Shown here: positions 49,082-57,887 of the stretch, piece by piece
Layout: every line of letters begins with the position of its first letter
How positions within the stretch are numbered: position 1 is the first letter of the stretch
DNA from: Pigmentiphaga sp. NML080357
Lineage (GTDB): Bacteria; Pseudomonadota; Gammaproteobacteria; Burkholderiales; Burkholderiaceae_B
Assembly (NCBI RefSeq): GCF_002188465.1
Contig: NZ_NINW01000029.1
Span: 186,001-250,000 of the forward strand
Direction: 5' to 3'
DNA: 64,000 bases
Position numbers and translations under genes: made by a program
Notes under the pieces: generated by a model
What the model was told of the DNA's origin: nothing
Databases searched by the model: none
Seen by the model: only the letters and a program-made list of their open reading frames with translations

Positions 49082-50259
49082 AAGGCGGCCTCCGATCCCA
49101 GCAGCAGGTTGCTGGTGGGCGTGACCATCGGCCCGCCGGTGACCAGCGCGACGTCGGCGCGGTCGGCCTGCGCGGTTGCCGTGCCCCGCACCTGGCGCAC
49201 GGCCTCCAGCACCAGTTCGAATCCCTGCATATAGCATTCCGCCAGGTTGCCGCCGCTGGTATTGAGCGGCAGCCTGCCCGACGGCGCGGACAAGTTGTCC
49301 GGCGTCAGGAACTCGTTGGCTTCTTCCGGCCGGAAGAAGCCGTGCTCCATCAGCGCCATGGCCACGCCCGCGGTGAAGTTGTCGTAGCTCTGCACCACCC
49401 CGACGTCCTGCGGGCTGACGCCGGCCATGCGGTAGAGCTCGGGGGCCAGCGTGCCGAAATTGGCGCCGGCGTAGCCGGGCGCGTTGTGCGGATCTGCGCC
49501 CGCGCGGTATCCCGAGCCTGCCGCGGCGCCCAGCAGGTAGACCGGCTTGTGGGGAAAGTCGCGCGCCCGCTGCCCATCCACGAGGATGAGGGCCGCGGCC
49601 CCGTCGTTCTCCATGCAGCAGTCGTACAGGCGGAACGGTTCCACGATCCAGCGCGAGGCGTCGTAGCCGGCTTCGTCCAGCGGCTTGCCATGCATCACCG
49701 CGCGCGGGTTCGACTGCGCATGCCGATACGAGGCCAGCGCGATGGCGCGCATCGCCTCCTGCCGGATGCCGTGATCGTGCATGAAGCGGCGTACCCGCAT
49801 GGCGAAGCGCTGGGGCGGGGCCAATACGCCATAGGGCATCAGGTAGGCCCGTTCGCCGGACACCGTGGCCAGGTCCGCGGATTGTCCGAAGCGCCCGTAC
49901 TCGCCTTGGGCCAGCGAACGAAAGACCACCACGCATTCGGCCATCCCGGCGCGGATGGCGGCGGCCGCATTGGCGACGGCGGCGCAGCATCCGCCGCCGC
50001 CGCCGCCCCATTGCATGGTGGCCGAACGCAGTTGCGGAATGCCCAGCGCGGCAGCGAGCCGGGAAGCGTCGCTGCGCTCGTTGCCGTACGAGGCGAAGCC
50101 GTCGATCTCCGTGGGCGCGAGGCCCGCGTCGCGGCAGGCGGCCAGGATGGCCTGCAGCGCCAGCTTGAATTCGGGATCCGGCGATTGCCCGTGCCGGTAG
50201 TAGCGGCTCTCGCCTATGCCCGCCACGGCTACGCGGCCTTTCAGGCTGCGGCCGGTCAT
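49078..50259 (-). CDS. Thiolase-like protein without canonical catalytic residues
   Basis: A 393-residue thiolase-superfamily protein (VAVAGIGESRYYRHGQSPDP; RLYDCCMENDGAAALILVDG; LNTSGGNLAECYMQGFELVL). The region of the usual nucleophilic Cys is a Gly run (QWGGGGGGCC; the two Cys at 91-92 fall a few residues late in my alignment), and the GHP histidine motif is replaced (NLAECYMQG). Like the module 1 homologue, it is better read as an Ltp2-type lyase with its DUF35 partner. It overlaps the CaiB-type gene upstream by 4 bp. Confidence 0.85.
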   Translation of the reverse strand: MTGRSLKGRVAVAGIGESRYYRHGQSPDPEFKLALQAILAACRDAGLAPTEIDGFASYGNERSDASRLAAALGIPQLRSATMQWGGGGGGCCAAVANAAAAIRAGMAECVVVFRSLAQGEYGRFGQSADLATVSGERAYLMPYGVLAPPQRFAMRVRRFMHDHGIRQEAMRAIALASYRHAQSNPRAVMHGKPLDEAGYDASRWIVEPFRLYDCCMENDGAAALILVDGQRARDFPHKPVYLLGAAAGSGYRAGADPHNAPGYAGANFGTLAPELYRMAGVSPQDVGVVQSYDNFTAGVAMALMEHGFFRPEEANEFLTPDNLSAPSGRLPLNTSGGNLAECYMQGFELVLEAVRQVRGTATAQADRADVALVTGGPMVTPTSNLLLGSEAAL

Positions 50260-51542
50260 GATGGCGCTGCTTCGCGCGCGAGAGGGGCCGGGCCGAAGGC
50301 GCCCGCGGCGGCGCACGCGTCGAGGCGGTCCGCGCCGTATCCCAGCACGGCGCCCAAGACCTCGCGCGTGTGCTGCCCCACCGTGGGAGCCGGCACGGGA
50401 TCGGCCAGCGGCGTGGCCGAATAGCGGATCGGCAGCGCGAGATTGGGAACCCATCCCAGCCGGTCGTGGGGGATGCGGGTCAGCAGCTTGCGTTCGCGGG
50501 CCTCGGGCGACCGCACCGCCTCGCCTACCGTACGGACCAGCCCGCACGGCACGCCGGCCACCCGCATGCGCGCCTGCCAATGCGTCCAGGGCTCCTTGGC
50601 GAAGGCCTCGTCCAGGATGGCGAACAACTCTTCGCGCCTCGCGCTGCGCGCCGCGCCGCTGGCATAGTCCGGATGCTCGGCCAGGTCCGGCCGTTCCAGT
50701 ACCTGCGCCATCAGCCTCTGGAAGATCTTGTTGCTGCCGCAGTTGATGTAGAACGAGCGATCCCGGGCCCGGAAGGCGCCGGACGGGCAGGTATCCGGGC
50801 TGGTATTGCCGTGGCGGCGGGGTTCCTCGCCGCTGAACACGTGCTGCAGCGTGGCGTAGCCCGTCATCAGCACCGCGCTGTCGAACAGCGCCACTTCCAC
50901 CGCCTGGCCTTGTCCGGTCCGCGCCCGGGCGAGCAGCGCGCCGAGGATGGCATTGGCCGCCATCATCGCGGTGCCGATGTCCATGACGGGCGACAGCGCG
51001 CGCACGCCCTCGCGGTCGGGATAGCCGTTCATCGACATGAAGCCGCTTTCCGCCTGGGCGATGGGGTCGAAGCCCAGCCGGTCGGCGAACGCGCCTTCGC
51101 GGCCGTAGGCCGACACCGAGCAATACACCAGCGCCGGGTTGCCGTGCCGGCAGCTCGCGTAGTCCAGCCCCAGCCGCTCCATCACGCCGGTGGAAAAATT
51201 TTCCACGACGACGTCGGCGGTGGCGATGAGCTCGCGCGCGATCCGCAATCCTTCCGCCGATTTCAGGTCCAGGGCCACGCTGCGCTTGTTGCGGTTGCTC
51301 CAGAGAAAGGGGGCGCCCTGGCCGATATCGGGATGCACGGGCGGATACTGGCGGAAGTCGTCGCCGCGCTGGGGCGCCTCGATCTTGATGACCTCCGCCC
51401 CCATGTCGGCCAGGATCATGGTCGCGAACGGCCCGGCGATGAAATGCGAAAAGTCGATCACCCGCATGCCCTCGAGCGCGTGGGGCGCCTGCGCGGGGCG
51501 CGGCGAGTGCGCGGGGAAATCGGCTTCCAGGTTCTGCAGCAT
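50256..51542 (-). CDS. CaiB/BaiF family CoA-transferase
   Basis: A 428-residue family III CoA-transferase of the formyl-CoA transferase type. It has VIDFSHFIAGPFATMILADM, EVIKIEAPQRGDDFR and the catalytic Asp159 in RLGFDPIAQAESGFM. It would transfer CoA between acids, activating the module 2 substrate without ATP. It sits between the Bug and thiolase-like genes. Confidence 0.9.
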   Translation of the reverse strand: MLQNLEADFPAHSPRPAQAPHALEGMRVIDFSHFIAGPFATMILADMGAEVIKIEAPQRGDDFRQYPPVHPDIGQGAPFLWSNRNKRSVALDLKSAEGLRIARELIATADVVVENFSTGVMERLGLDYASCRHGNPALVYCSVSAYGREGAFADRLGFDPIAQAESGFMSMNGYPDREGVRALSPVMDIGTAMMAANAILGALLARARTGQGQAVEVALFDSAVLMTGYATLQHVFSGEEPRRHGNTSPDTCPSGAFRARDRSFYINCGSNKIFQRLMAQVLERPDLAEHPDYASGAARSARREELFAILDEAFAKEPWTHWQARMRVAGVPCGLVRTVGEAVRSPEARERKLLTRIPHDRLGWVPNLALPIRYSATPLADPVPAPTVGQHTREVLGAVLGYGADRLDACAAAGAFGPAPLAREAAPS

Positions 51543-51579
51543 GTATGGGATTCCTTGGGTACGCAGGTCGTGGCCGGCG

Positions 51580-52548
51580 TCAGTTCTGGATGTTCGCCTT
51601 CTGGACCACGGGTTTCCATTGGGCGACTTCGCTCTTGATGATGTCGGTCAACTCTTGCGGCGTGCTGCTGTGCGGCTCGATCCAGCGATCGCGGAACAGC
51701 TTGTTCACCTCGGGATTCGCCACGGCCGCCGCCACCGCGCGGTTGAGCTTCTTCACGATGTTGTCCGGCGTGCCGCGAGGCGCCAGCACCCCGAACCAGG
51801 CCACGCTCTTGAATCCCGGCACGTCCTCGGCAATGGCGGGCAGGCCGGGGGCCACGTCGGTGCGCTTCTCGGTGCCCACGGCCAGGTAGCGGACCTTGCC
51901 CGATGCCAGCATGGTGGCGCCGTCCAGCCCCGTCACGAACGCCGCCTGGATCTCTCCGCCGATGAAAGCCGGCAGCATGGGCGCGCCGCCGGTATAGGGC
52001 ACGTGCTGCAGCTTCAGGCCCGACAGTTCGTTGAAGTATTCGCCCGTCAGGTGCGAAAGCGATCCCGCGCCCACCGAGCCGAAGTTCATCGTGTTGCCTT
52101 GCTTCTTCGCGTAGGCGATGAAGTCCTTCAGCGTCTTGGCCGGGCTGTCGGCGGGCACGGCCAGGATCATGGGCGTCAGCGCTACAGTGGAAATGGGCTG
52201 CAGGTCCGTGAAGAGGTCGTACGGGATCTTGCGGGTCAGCGCCACGATGGCGTTGGGGCCGGTGTTGCCGAATACCAGCGTGTAGCCGTCCGGCTCGGCG
52301 CGCACCACCTGGTCCGTGCCTATGGTGCCGCCGGCGCCCGGCTTGTTGATCACCACCACTTGCTGGCCCAGCGCGTCGCTCATCGGCTTTTGCAGCGCCC
52401 GCGCGAGCTGGTCGGTGGAGCCGCCCGGCGCGTACGGGACAATGATCTGGATGGGCTTGCTAGGATAGTCCGACGCCTGCGCCGCAGGGGCAAGCGATAC
52501 ACAGGCCGCGCCCGCCAGCAGGCGCCAATCGAGTCGATGCGGGATCAT
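51580..52548 (-). CDS. Bug-family (TctC-type) periplasmic binding protein
   Basis: A 322-residue exported binding protein with signal peptide (MIPHRLDWRLLAGAAC to APAAQA) and mature start SDYPSKPIQIIVPYAPGGST. AAGGAG lies 7 nt before the ATG. It is the second gene of the module 2 operon, so its ligand is probably that pathway's substrate. Confidence 0.92.
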   Translation of the reverse strand: MIPHRLDWRLLAGAACVSLAPAAQASDYPSKPIQIIVPYAPGGSTDQLARALQKPMSDALGQQVVVINKPGAGGTIGTDQVVRAEPDGYTLVFGNTGPNAIVALTRKIPYDLFTDLQPISTVALTPMILAVPADSPAKTLKDFIAYAKKQGNTMNFGSVGAGSLSHLTGEYFNELSGLKLQHVPYTGGAPMLPAFIGGEIQAAFVTGLDGATMLASGKVRYLAVGTEKRTDVAPGLPAIAEDVPGFKSVAWFGVLAPRGTPDNIVKKLNRAVAAAVANPEVNKLFRDRWIEPHSSTPQELTDIIKSEVAQWKPVVQKANIQN

Positions 52549-52611
52549 GATTCGTCTCCTTGGCGCGGATCGCCCGCCGGGCCCCGCGCTCGTTGTGGAT
52601 GAGCGGGATTG

Positions 52612-53928
52612 CTAAGGGATGTAGCCGAAGTCCTGGCCCAGGCGGGCCTTCATCAACTCACGGCCCGCTTCCATCCAGTCCCCGCCCCGCGGCAGGGTGA
52701 CCGAGATGGCGCGGACCATGAAGAGGTCCGGAGCGTGGACCGACGCGGGGCGCGCCTGCTCGGCGGCCAGCCGCTTCAAGGCTTCCAGCAGGAAGCGACG
52801 CGTGCGGGCGATGCCGGTATCGGTGGTGCCCAGGTGTTCCCGGGTGCGGTCGTAGATGGCCGCGACGCCCGATTGGCAAGCCGCGTCCTGCACCCATAGC
52901 CCCGGCAGGCCGGCCTTGTACTTCTCTACTTGCGACTGATAGTCGAACTGGTAGGCGTTGCCGCGATTGAACTTGCTCCAGTAGGTGTGATAGGGCACGG
53001 TCACGGCGCGGCGCTCGAAGGAGTGCTCGGAGGCATGGCCCGTTTCGCGGCCCTTGTAGCCCTCCTTGAAGACCTTGCGGCTTTTCTCGTAGAAGGTTTG
53101 CGTGGGGTGGTACGAGAACATCAGGCAGAGCGTGTGCTCGTCGTCGATCGGCACCCATGCGTGTCCGCTCAGCTCGGGGTACTGCGACTGCGGCGGCACC
53201 AGGGTCCAGAACGGCATCAGGAACTGGTTGACCCGCACGTAATTCCTGTCTCCGTCCACCTTGCGCCGCGCGGCGATGCTGATGCCCGCATCGTGCTGCT
53301 GGCATTCGAAGGTGGGCATCAGGTCTTGCGCCTGGCGCCATTGGTTCACGGTGCCCCCATCCACCCGGCCGTGCAGGATGGCCGCATGGGCGGAATCGAT
53401 CTCGCCTTCCAGCGCCTGCAGCCAGTTGCACTCCTGCACGCGCAGGGTCACCACCGACTGGTTTTCGGGCACGAGGTTCCATTCCAGGCCGGGCAGGGGC
53501 GGCGGGTCGTCGGCATCGGGCCCCATGTAGGTCCACAGCACGCCATGGCGTTCACGCACCGGGTACGACTTGATCCGCATGCGCGACGGCATGGCGGATC
53601 CGGCGGGCTCGGCCGGCATCTCCAGGCATTGCCCGTCCACGCCGAACTTCCATCCGTGGTAGATGCAGCGCAGGCCGTTTTCCTCGTTGCGCCCGAATGC
53701 CATCTGCGCGCCCCGGTGGGGACAGGCGTGGTCCACCAGTCCCACGCGGCCGCTGCTGTCCCGGAAAGCCACCAGGTCTTCGCCCAGCAGGCGGACCCGG
53801 TAGGGCTGGCCGTCCGCCTTCACGTTGCTGGAAGCGAGGAAGGGAATCCAGTACAGCCGCATCAGATTGCCCATTTCCGTGCCGGGGCCTACCCGGACCA
53901 GGCGCTCGTTATCCTCGTGCGACAACAT
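52612..53928 (-). CDS. Rieske-type aromatic ring-hydroxylating oxygenase, phthalate dioxygenase-like
   Basis: A 438-residue class I oxygenase. The Rieske ligands are Cys69/His71 (HACPHRGA) and Cys88/His91 (CIYHGWKF). The mononuclear-iron site is present: CNWLQALEGEIDSAHAAILH with Asn168, Asp178, His181 and His186. Such enzymes hydroxylate aromatic rings or demethylate with electrons from a separate reductase, which is not encoded here. AGGAG 7 nt upstream of 53928 makes this ATG the start. A FadR-type palindrome (53948-53958) lies just upstream, and it heads the operon next to the GntR gene. Confidence 0.92.
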   Translation of the reverse strand: MLSHEDNERLVRVGPGTEMGNLMRLYWIPFLASSNVKADGQPYRVRLLGEDLVAFRDSSGRVGLVDHACPHRGAQMAFGRNEENGLRCIYHGWKFGVDGQCLEMPAEPAGSAMPSRMRIKSYPVRERHGVLWTYMGPDADDPPPLPGLEWNLVPENQSVVTLRVQECNWLQALEGEIDSAHAAILHGRVDGGTVNQWRQAQDLMPTFECQQHDAGISIAARRKVDGDRNYVRVNQFLMPFWTLVPPQSQYPELSGHAWVPIDDEHTLCLMFSYHPTQTFYEKSRKVFKEGYKGRETGHASEHSFERRAVTVPYHTYWSKFNRGNAYQFDYQSQVEKYKAGLPGLWVQDAACQSGVAAIYDRTREHLGTTDTGIARTRRFLLEALKRLAAEQARPASVHAPDLFMVRAISVTLPRGGDWMEAGRELMKARLGQDFGYIP

Positions 53929-54253
53929 GCCTTGTCTCCTGAAAGTTTGGTTCAACCATTCAAGCAATCTACCAGAGATCCAAGGCCGATGTCCAGGGGG
54001 AAGGTGTCGGGAGAATCCCCAGCCGACGGGAGGCGCGCGAAGCCAGGGCTGTGCGGCCGGCGCCGTCGGCGCCAGGCTGCACGAGCCCGCCAGGCCGCCA
54101 TGGTCATGGATGAGCAGGAAAGGGGAGCGAATCGGCTAGCAGCCGGAATCCGGAGGGAGGGGGCGTTGCGGAGAAGGAGGGTGCCGGAAAGCGCCCGCCC
54201 GGTGCCTGTTCACAGCGAGGGCGTTCGTGCGGGCATGTCTGCGGCGGAGGGTA
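53929..54253. other. Intergenic region between Rieske and GntR genes
   Basis: This 325-bp stretch has no supported gene. Its left end holds the Rieske ribosome site and the FadR-type palindrome; the rest (about 53960-54253) shows no clear structure that I can support. Confidence 0.6.
53948..53958. promoter_or_regulatory. FadR-type GntR operator candidate
   Basis: TGGTTCAACCA is palindromic around one central base and fits the TGGTNNNACCA pattern of FadR-subfamily GntR regulators. It is 20 bp upstream of the Rieske gene start, and a GntR/FCD regulator is the next gene, so autonomous control of module 2 is likely. Confidence 0.6.
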
Positions 54254-54997
54254 TCAGCGGCCGGGTTTCTCCCGCTCGGCCCATTGGTCCAGGTAGCGCG
54301 TCTGCAGCCGCTTCAGGTAGCTCGTCATTTCCTTCACCGCGGCATCCGCATCGCGCTTGCGCAAGTGCTTCATCAAGCGGTCCCGCGCCGGTTCGGTGAA
54401 CGCGTTCTCGCTCGGCCCGATGCGTTCGATGAACAAGCCCATCACTTCCATCACGCCCGCCATGGTGCCTTCGATGATGGGATTGCGCGTGGCCCGGGCC
54501 AGGATCAGGTGGAATTCCCGGTGCAGCTTCTGCCGGATGTCGAAGCGGTCCTCGGCAATGGCGCGGCGCGCGGCCTGGATGTTCTCGTCCAGCGCCTTCA
54601 GGTCTTCCTCGGTGGCCCGCTCGCACGCCACCCGCACCACGATCTCGCTCAGCCAGATCCGCGCCTCGGTCAACTGCTGCGGAGAAATCGCGCCCAGGTG
54701 ATAGAGATTGCTCAAGCCGTCGACGATGGCATCCGAGCTGCCATGAAGAATATAGGCGCCGCCGGTGGCGCCCTTGCGCATCTCCAGGATGCCCGCGCGT
54801 TCGAGCGTACGCAGCGCTTCGCGCAAGGTATTGCGGCTCACGTTCAGCCGCGCGGCCAGTTCGCGTTCGGAAGGCAGGCGGTCGCCCGGCTTGAGCCGGC
54901 CCTGCGCGACCATGTCGCGTATCTGTGTTTCGATCTCGTCGACGGCGCGGGGCGCGGCGATGGCGGCGAACTCGACCGCGGCGGTGGGAGATTTCAT
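54254..54997 (-). CDS. GntR-family transcriptional regulator (FadR/FCD subfamily)
   Basis: A 247-residue regulator. The N-terminal winged helix-turn-helix is clear (KPGDRLPSERELAARLNVSR, NTLREALRTLERAGIL) and the C-terminal all-helical FCD domain carries the metal-binding residues typical of the group (the HREFH stretch). It lies directly upstream of the module 2 operon and probably represses it until a pathway metabolite binds. Confidence 0.92.
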   Translation of the reverse strand: MKSPTAAVEFAAIAAPRAVDEIETQIRDMVAQGRLKPGDRLPSERELAARLNVSRNTLREALRTLERAGILEMRKGATGGAYILHGSSDAIVDGLSNLYHLGAISPQQLTEARIWLSEIVVRVACERATEEDLKALDENIQAARRAIAEDRFDIRQKLHREFHLILARATRNPIIEGTMAGVMEVMGLFIERIGPSENAFTEPARDRLMKHLRKRDADAAVKEMTSYLKRLQTRYLDQWAEREKPGR

Positions 54998-55038
54998 GAA
55001 GAAAGGGATTGGGTCAGTGGCCCAAGCATTCTACCTGC

Positions 55039-55851
55039 TCATCCCGCAGGCATCGCCTGCAGGCTGTCCACGAAATGCTCCGGCACCGCGTGTTCCAGGC
55101 TGAACGCGTGCAGCCCGCGCGCAACCGGGCTGCGCCACCCATAGGGGAAGCGCGCGGTGGGCCCGAGGGCGGTAAGCACGCCCCAGAAGCGGCGGTCCGC
55201 GTCGAACAGGGGAGTCGAGATCGCGCTGACCCGATGCAGGTAATTGCGGCCCCTGGCCAGGCGCCGCTTTCGGACCTCGGCCACGAGTTCCTGCAGGCTC
55301 CAGCGATTCAGCTGCGGGCCGACTTCGGCGCGCCGGCGCGGCCATTCCCGTTCGAGCAGGGGCCGCACTTCGGCCTGCGGCGCGAAGGCGAGGCAGACGT
55401 GTCCCGAGGCCGTGCTCAGCAGCGGCAGTACCGCGCCCAGCCGGTAGGTCAGCGCCAGCGTATCGGGGCTGTCCTTGACCCACACCGCGTGCGGGCCGCT
55501 GCCGGTCCAGCGCAGGATGCTGAGCGTCTCGCGCAATCCCCCGTGCAGCTGCTGCAGCGCCGCCACGAACTCGGCCGACTGCCGGGTGTAGTGCCCCGCC
55601 GCGGCATGGCGCGCGGCCAGCAGGGCCGGCCCCGGCGTGACCAGGTGCGTGCGCAGGTCGCGGTGCAGCAGCCGCGCCGCCGTCAGCGAATTCAGGTAGC
55701 GGTGCGCCAGGCCGGGATCGAGCGCCAGCGCGCCCGCGATCTCGCTCAGCGAGAGCCCCTGCGGATGCGCGCAGACCTCGGCCAGGATGGCGGCCGCCTT
55801 CTCCACGGCGCCGATGGTGCGCCGCGCGGGGGCATGCGAGTTTTTGACCAT
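55039..55851 (-). CDS. IclR-family transcriptional regulator
   Basis: A 270-residue IclR protein. The N-terminal helix-turn-helix (VEKAAAILAEVCAHPQGLSL, SEIAGALALDPGLAHRYLNS) is followed by a GAF-like ligand domain (TYRLGAVLPLLSTASGHVCL). It is divergent from the hydrolase operon starting at 55963 with 111 bp between starts, so it likely regulates that operon. The ATG at 55851 is the best start. Confidence 0.9.
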   Translation of the reverse strand: MVKNSHAPARRTIGAVEKAAAILAEVCAHPQGLSLSEIAGALALDPGLAHRYLNSLTAARLLHRDLRTHLVTPGPALLAARHAAAGHYTRQSAEFVAALQQLHGGLRETLSILRWTGSGPHAVWVKDSPDTLALTYRLGAVLPLLSTASGHVCLAFAPQAEVRPLLEREWPRRRAEVGPQLNRWSLQELVAEVRKRRLARGRNYLHRVSAISTPLFDADRRFWGVLTALGPTARFPYGWRSPVARGLHAFSLEHAVPEHFVDSLQAMPAG

Positions 55852-55962
55852 GGTGCAAATTATGGCAAGAGTTCCGCTTGGCTGTCGAAGCCGCGTTGCG
55901 GCCGTCCAATACTTTTTTCGCTCCGGCAGGCAATCCGCCCGATGCCGGCGAGGGAGACGGAA

Positions 55963-57858
55963 ATGGTGAACGAGGAACGCGCTTTCGATCCTGCGCGGCG
56001 ACGCGTGGTCAAACTTGCCGCGGCCGTGCCGGCGCTCTGGCTGGCGGGCTGTGGCGGCGGCGACGGCAATGACGACGGCGATGGCGGCGACGGCGACCGC
56101 GAGGTGCGCCGCCTGTCCAGCTTCTACCTCGAGACACGGGACGGCACGCGCATCGCGGCGGACCTGTGGCTGCCGGACGCCGCGCGCACGGCGCGCATCG
56201 GCACGGTGGTCATGCTCACGCGCTACGTGCGTTCCACCGGACCCGGCTCGCCCCGGCCCGAGGACGATCCGAACTACGCCTATGCGCAGCGCTTCCTCGA
56301 GGCCGGACTGGCGTGGATGTATGTCGATGCGCGCGGCACCGGCGCCTCTTTCGGAGCCCGCGGCGGCGAGCAGACGCCGGCCGAAATCGAGGACTTCGGC
56401 GACATCTTCGACTGGATCGCGGCGCAGCCCTGGTCGAACGGCCGCTGCGCCACCACCGGCGTTTCCTATCCTGGCGGCAATGCCGAGCTCGCGGTGCGGC
56501 TGGGCAATCCCCATCTCGTCGCGGCCGCGCCCATGTTCAGCTACTACGACGTCTATGAGCATCTGTCCATGCCGGGCGGCCTGTATTCGCGCGGCTTCAT
56601 GGACCTGTGGCGCGACTACGTGGCGGCGCTGGACCGGGTCGACGGCGCGATCTGCAAGCTGGGGGAAAGCATGGGCGTGTCCGATTGCGATGCCTTCGCC
56701 GAATCCTTCCCGCCGGTCAAGCCGGTGGATGGCCCGGAAGGCGCCGCGCTGCTCGCCGCCGCCCAGCGCGAGCACCAGGGCAACGTCAGCTTTCCCGGCA
56801 CGGTCGATGCGCGCGGCCTGCTATTCCGCGACGACGCGCTGGGCGAGGTCGCGTGGCGCAACATGTCGTCGCGCACGTACCTGGATGCCCTGCAGGCGCG
56901 GAACGTGCCCTACCACGTGCGCGCCTCGTGGCTGGACGGCGGGTCGGCCGATGGCGCGCTGGCCCGTTTCGTGACGCAGCGCAATCCGCAGGACGTGTAC
57001 ATCGGCGCGACCAGCCATGGCGGCGACTACGGCAGCGACCCCTTCGGCGCCGCCGATGCGCCGCCCGATCCGCCGGCGCAGGAACAAGACCGCCTGCTGA
57101 TGGCGTTCTTCCAGCGCCATCTGGCCACCGACGCGGCGGCGCCCGAGCCGGCCAGGCGGCTGCATTACGTGACACTGGGCGAACCGGGCGTGTGGCGCAG
57201 CACCGAGACCTGGCCGCCCGCGGGCGGCACGCCGACGCGACTGCACCTGGGAAGCGGCGCGGTCCTGTCGCCCGATGCGCCCGCCGATGCCGCCGATACG
57301 GTCGTCGTGCAGGATCCCGACGCCAATACCGGCACCCGCGCGCGGTGGGATACGGTGGGCAACGGCGAACGCGTCCGCGTGGACCGCTCGGGTTCGAGCG
57401 GGCTGACCCGCTTCGTCAGCGCGCCCTTCGCGGCCGACGGCCGCATCACGGGCCACCTGCAATTGCAGCTCGAACTGACCGCCGGCCGCGGCGACGGCAC
57501 GCTGATCGCCTACCTCGAGGCCATCGATCCGCAAGGCGGCGTCACCTACGTCACCGAAGGCAACCTGCGGCTGATCCACCGCCGCCGCGCCGCGGCCGAG
57601 CCGCCCGGCCGGCCGCTGCGCATCCCGCGCAGCTTCGCGCGGGCCGACGCCTTGCCGCCGGTGCCGGGCGAGCGTTTCACCTTGCAGCTCGACCTGCTGC
57701 CCACCTCGGTGCGCATACCCGCCGGCCACCGGCTGGCGCTCTGCCTGGCCGACCGCGACACCACGCATTTCGACGACTACGCCGGCGCCGACGCGCCGCC
57801 GCTGGTGGTGCACACCGGCGGCGCCGCGGGCTCATGGCTCGACTTCCTGCTCTATTGA
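55963..57858 (+). CDS. CocE/NonD-type alpha/beta-hydrolase, probable Tat-exported lipoprotein
   Basis: A 631-residue hydrolase of the cocaine esterase/X-Pro dipeptidyl-peptidase (S15) group. The N-terminus has a twin-arginine-like motif (ARRRVVKLAAAVPALW) ending in a lipobox LAGC (Cys30), then a Gly/Asp-rich linker, so it is probably exported folded and tethered to a membrane. The triad is visible: Ser168 in TGVSYPGG, Asp325 in SWLDGG and His352 in ATSHGG. The C-terminal jelly-roll domain is present. It hydrolyses an ester or amide outside the cytoplasm, possibly making the ligand of the next protein. GAGGGAGA precedes the ATG. Confidence 0.88.
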   Translation: MVNEERAFDPARRRVVKLAAAVPALWLAGCGGGDGNDDGDGGDGDREVRRLSSFYLETRDGTRIAADLWLPDAARTARIGTVVMLTRYVRSTGPGSPRPEDDPNYAYAQRFLEAGLAWMYVDARGTGASFGARGGEQTPAEIEDFGDIFDWIAAQPWSNGRCATTGVSYPGGNAELAVRLGNPHLVAAAPMFSYYDVYEHLSMPGGLYSRGFMDLWRDYVAALDRVDGAICKLGESMGVSDCDAFAESFPPVKPVDGPEGAALLAAAQREHQGNVSFPGTVDARGLLFRDDALGEVAWRNMSSRTYLDALQARNVPYHVRASWLDGGSADGALARFVTQRNPQDVYIGATSHGGDYGSDPFGAADAPPDPPAQEQDRLLMAFFQRHLATDAAAPEPARRLHYVTLGEPGVWRSTETWPPAGGTPTRLHLGSGAVLSPDAPADAADTVVVQDPDANTGTRARWDTVGNGERVRVDRSGSSGLTRFVSAPFAADGRITGHLQLQLELTAGRGDGTLIAYLEAIDPQGGVTYVTEGNLRLIHRRRAAAEPPGRPLRIPRSFARADALPPVPGERFTLQLDLLPTSVRIPAGHRLALCLADRDTTHFDDYAGADAPPLVVHTGGAAGSWLDFLLY

Positions 57859-57887
57859 CCATGTCCACCCTGCCTGGAAACCCCATC

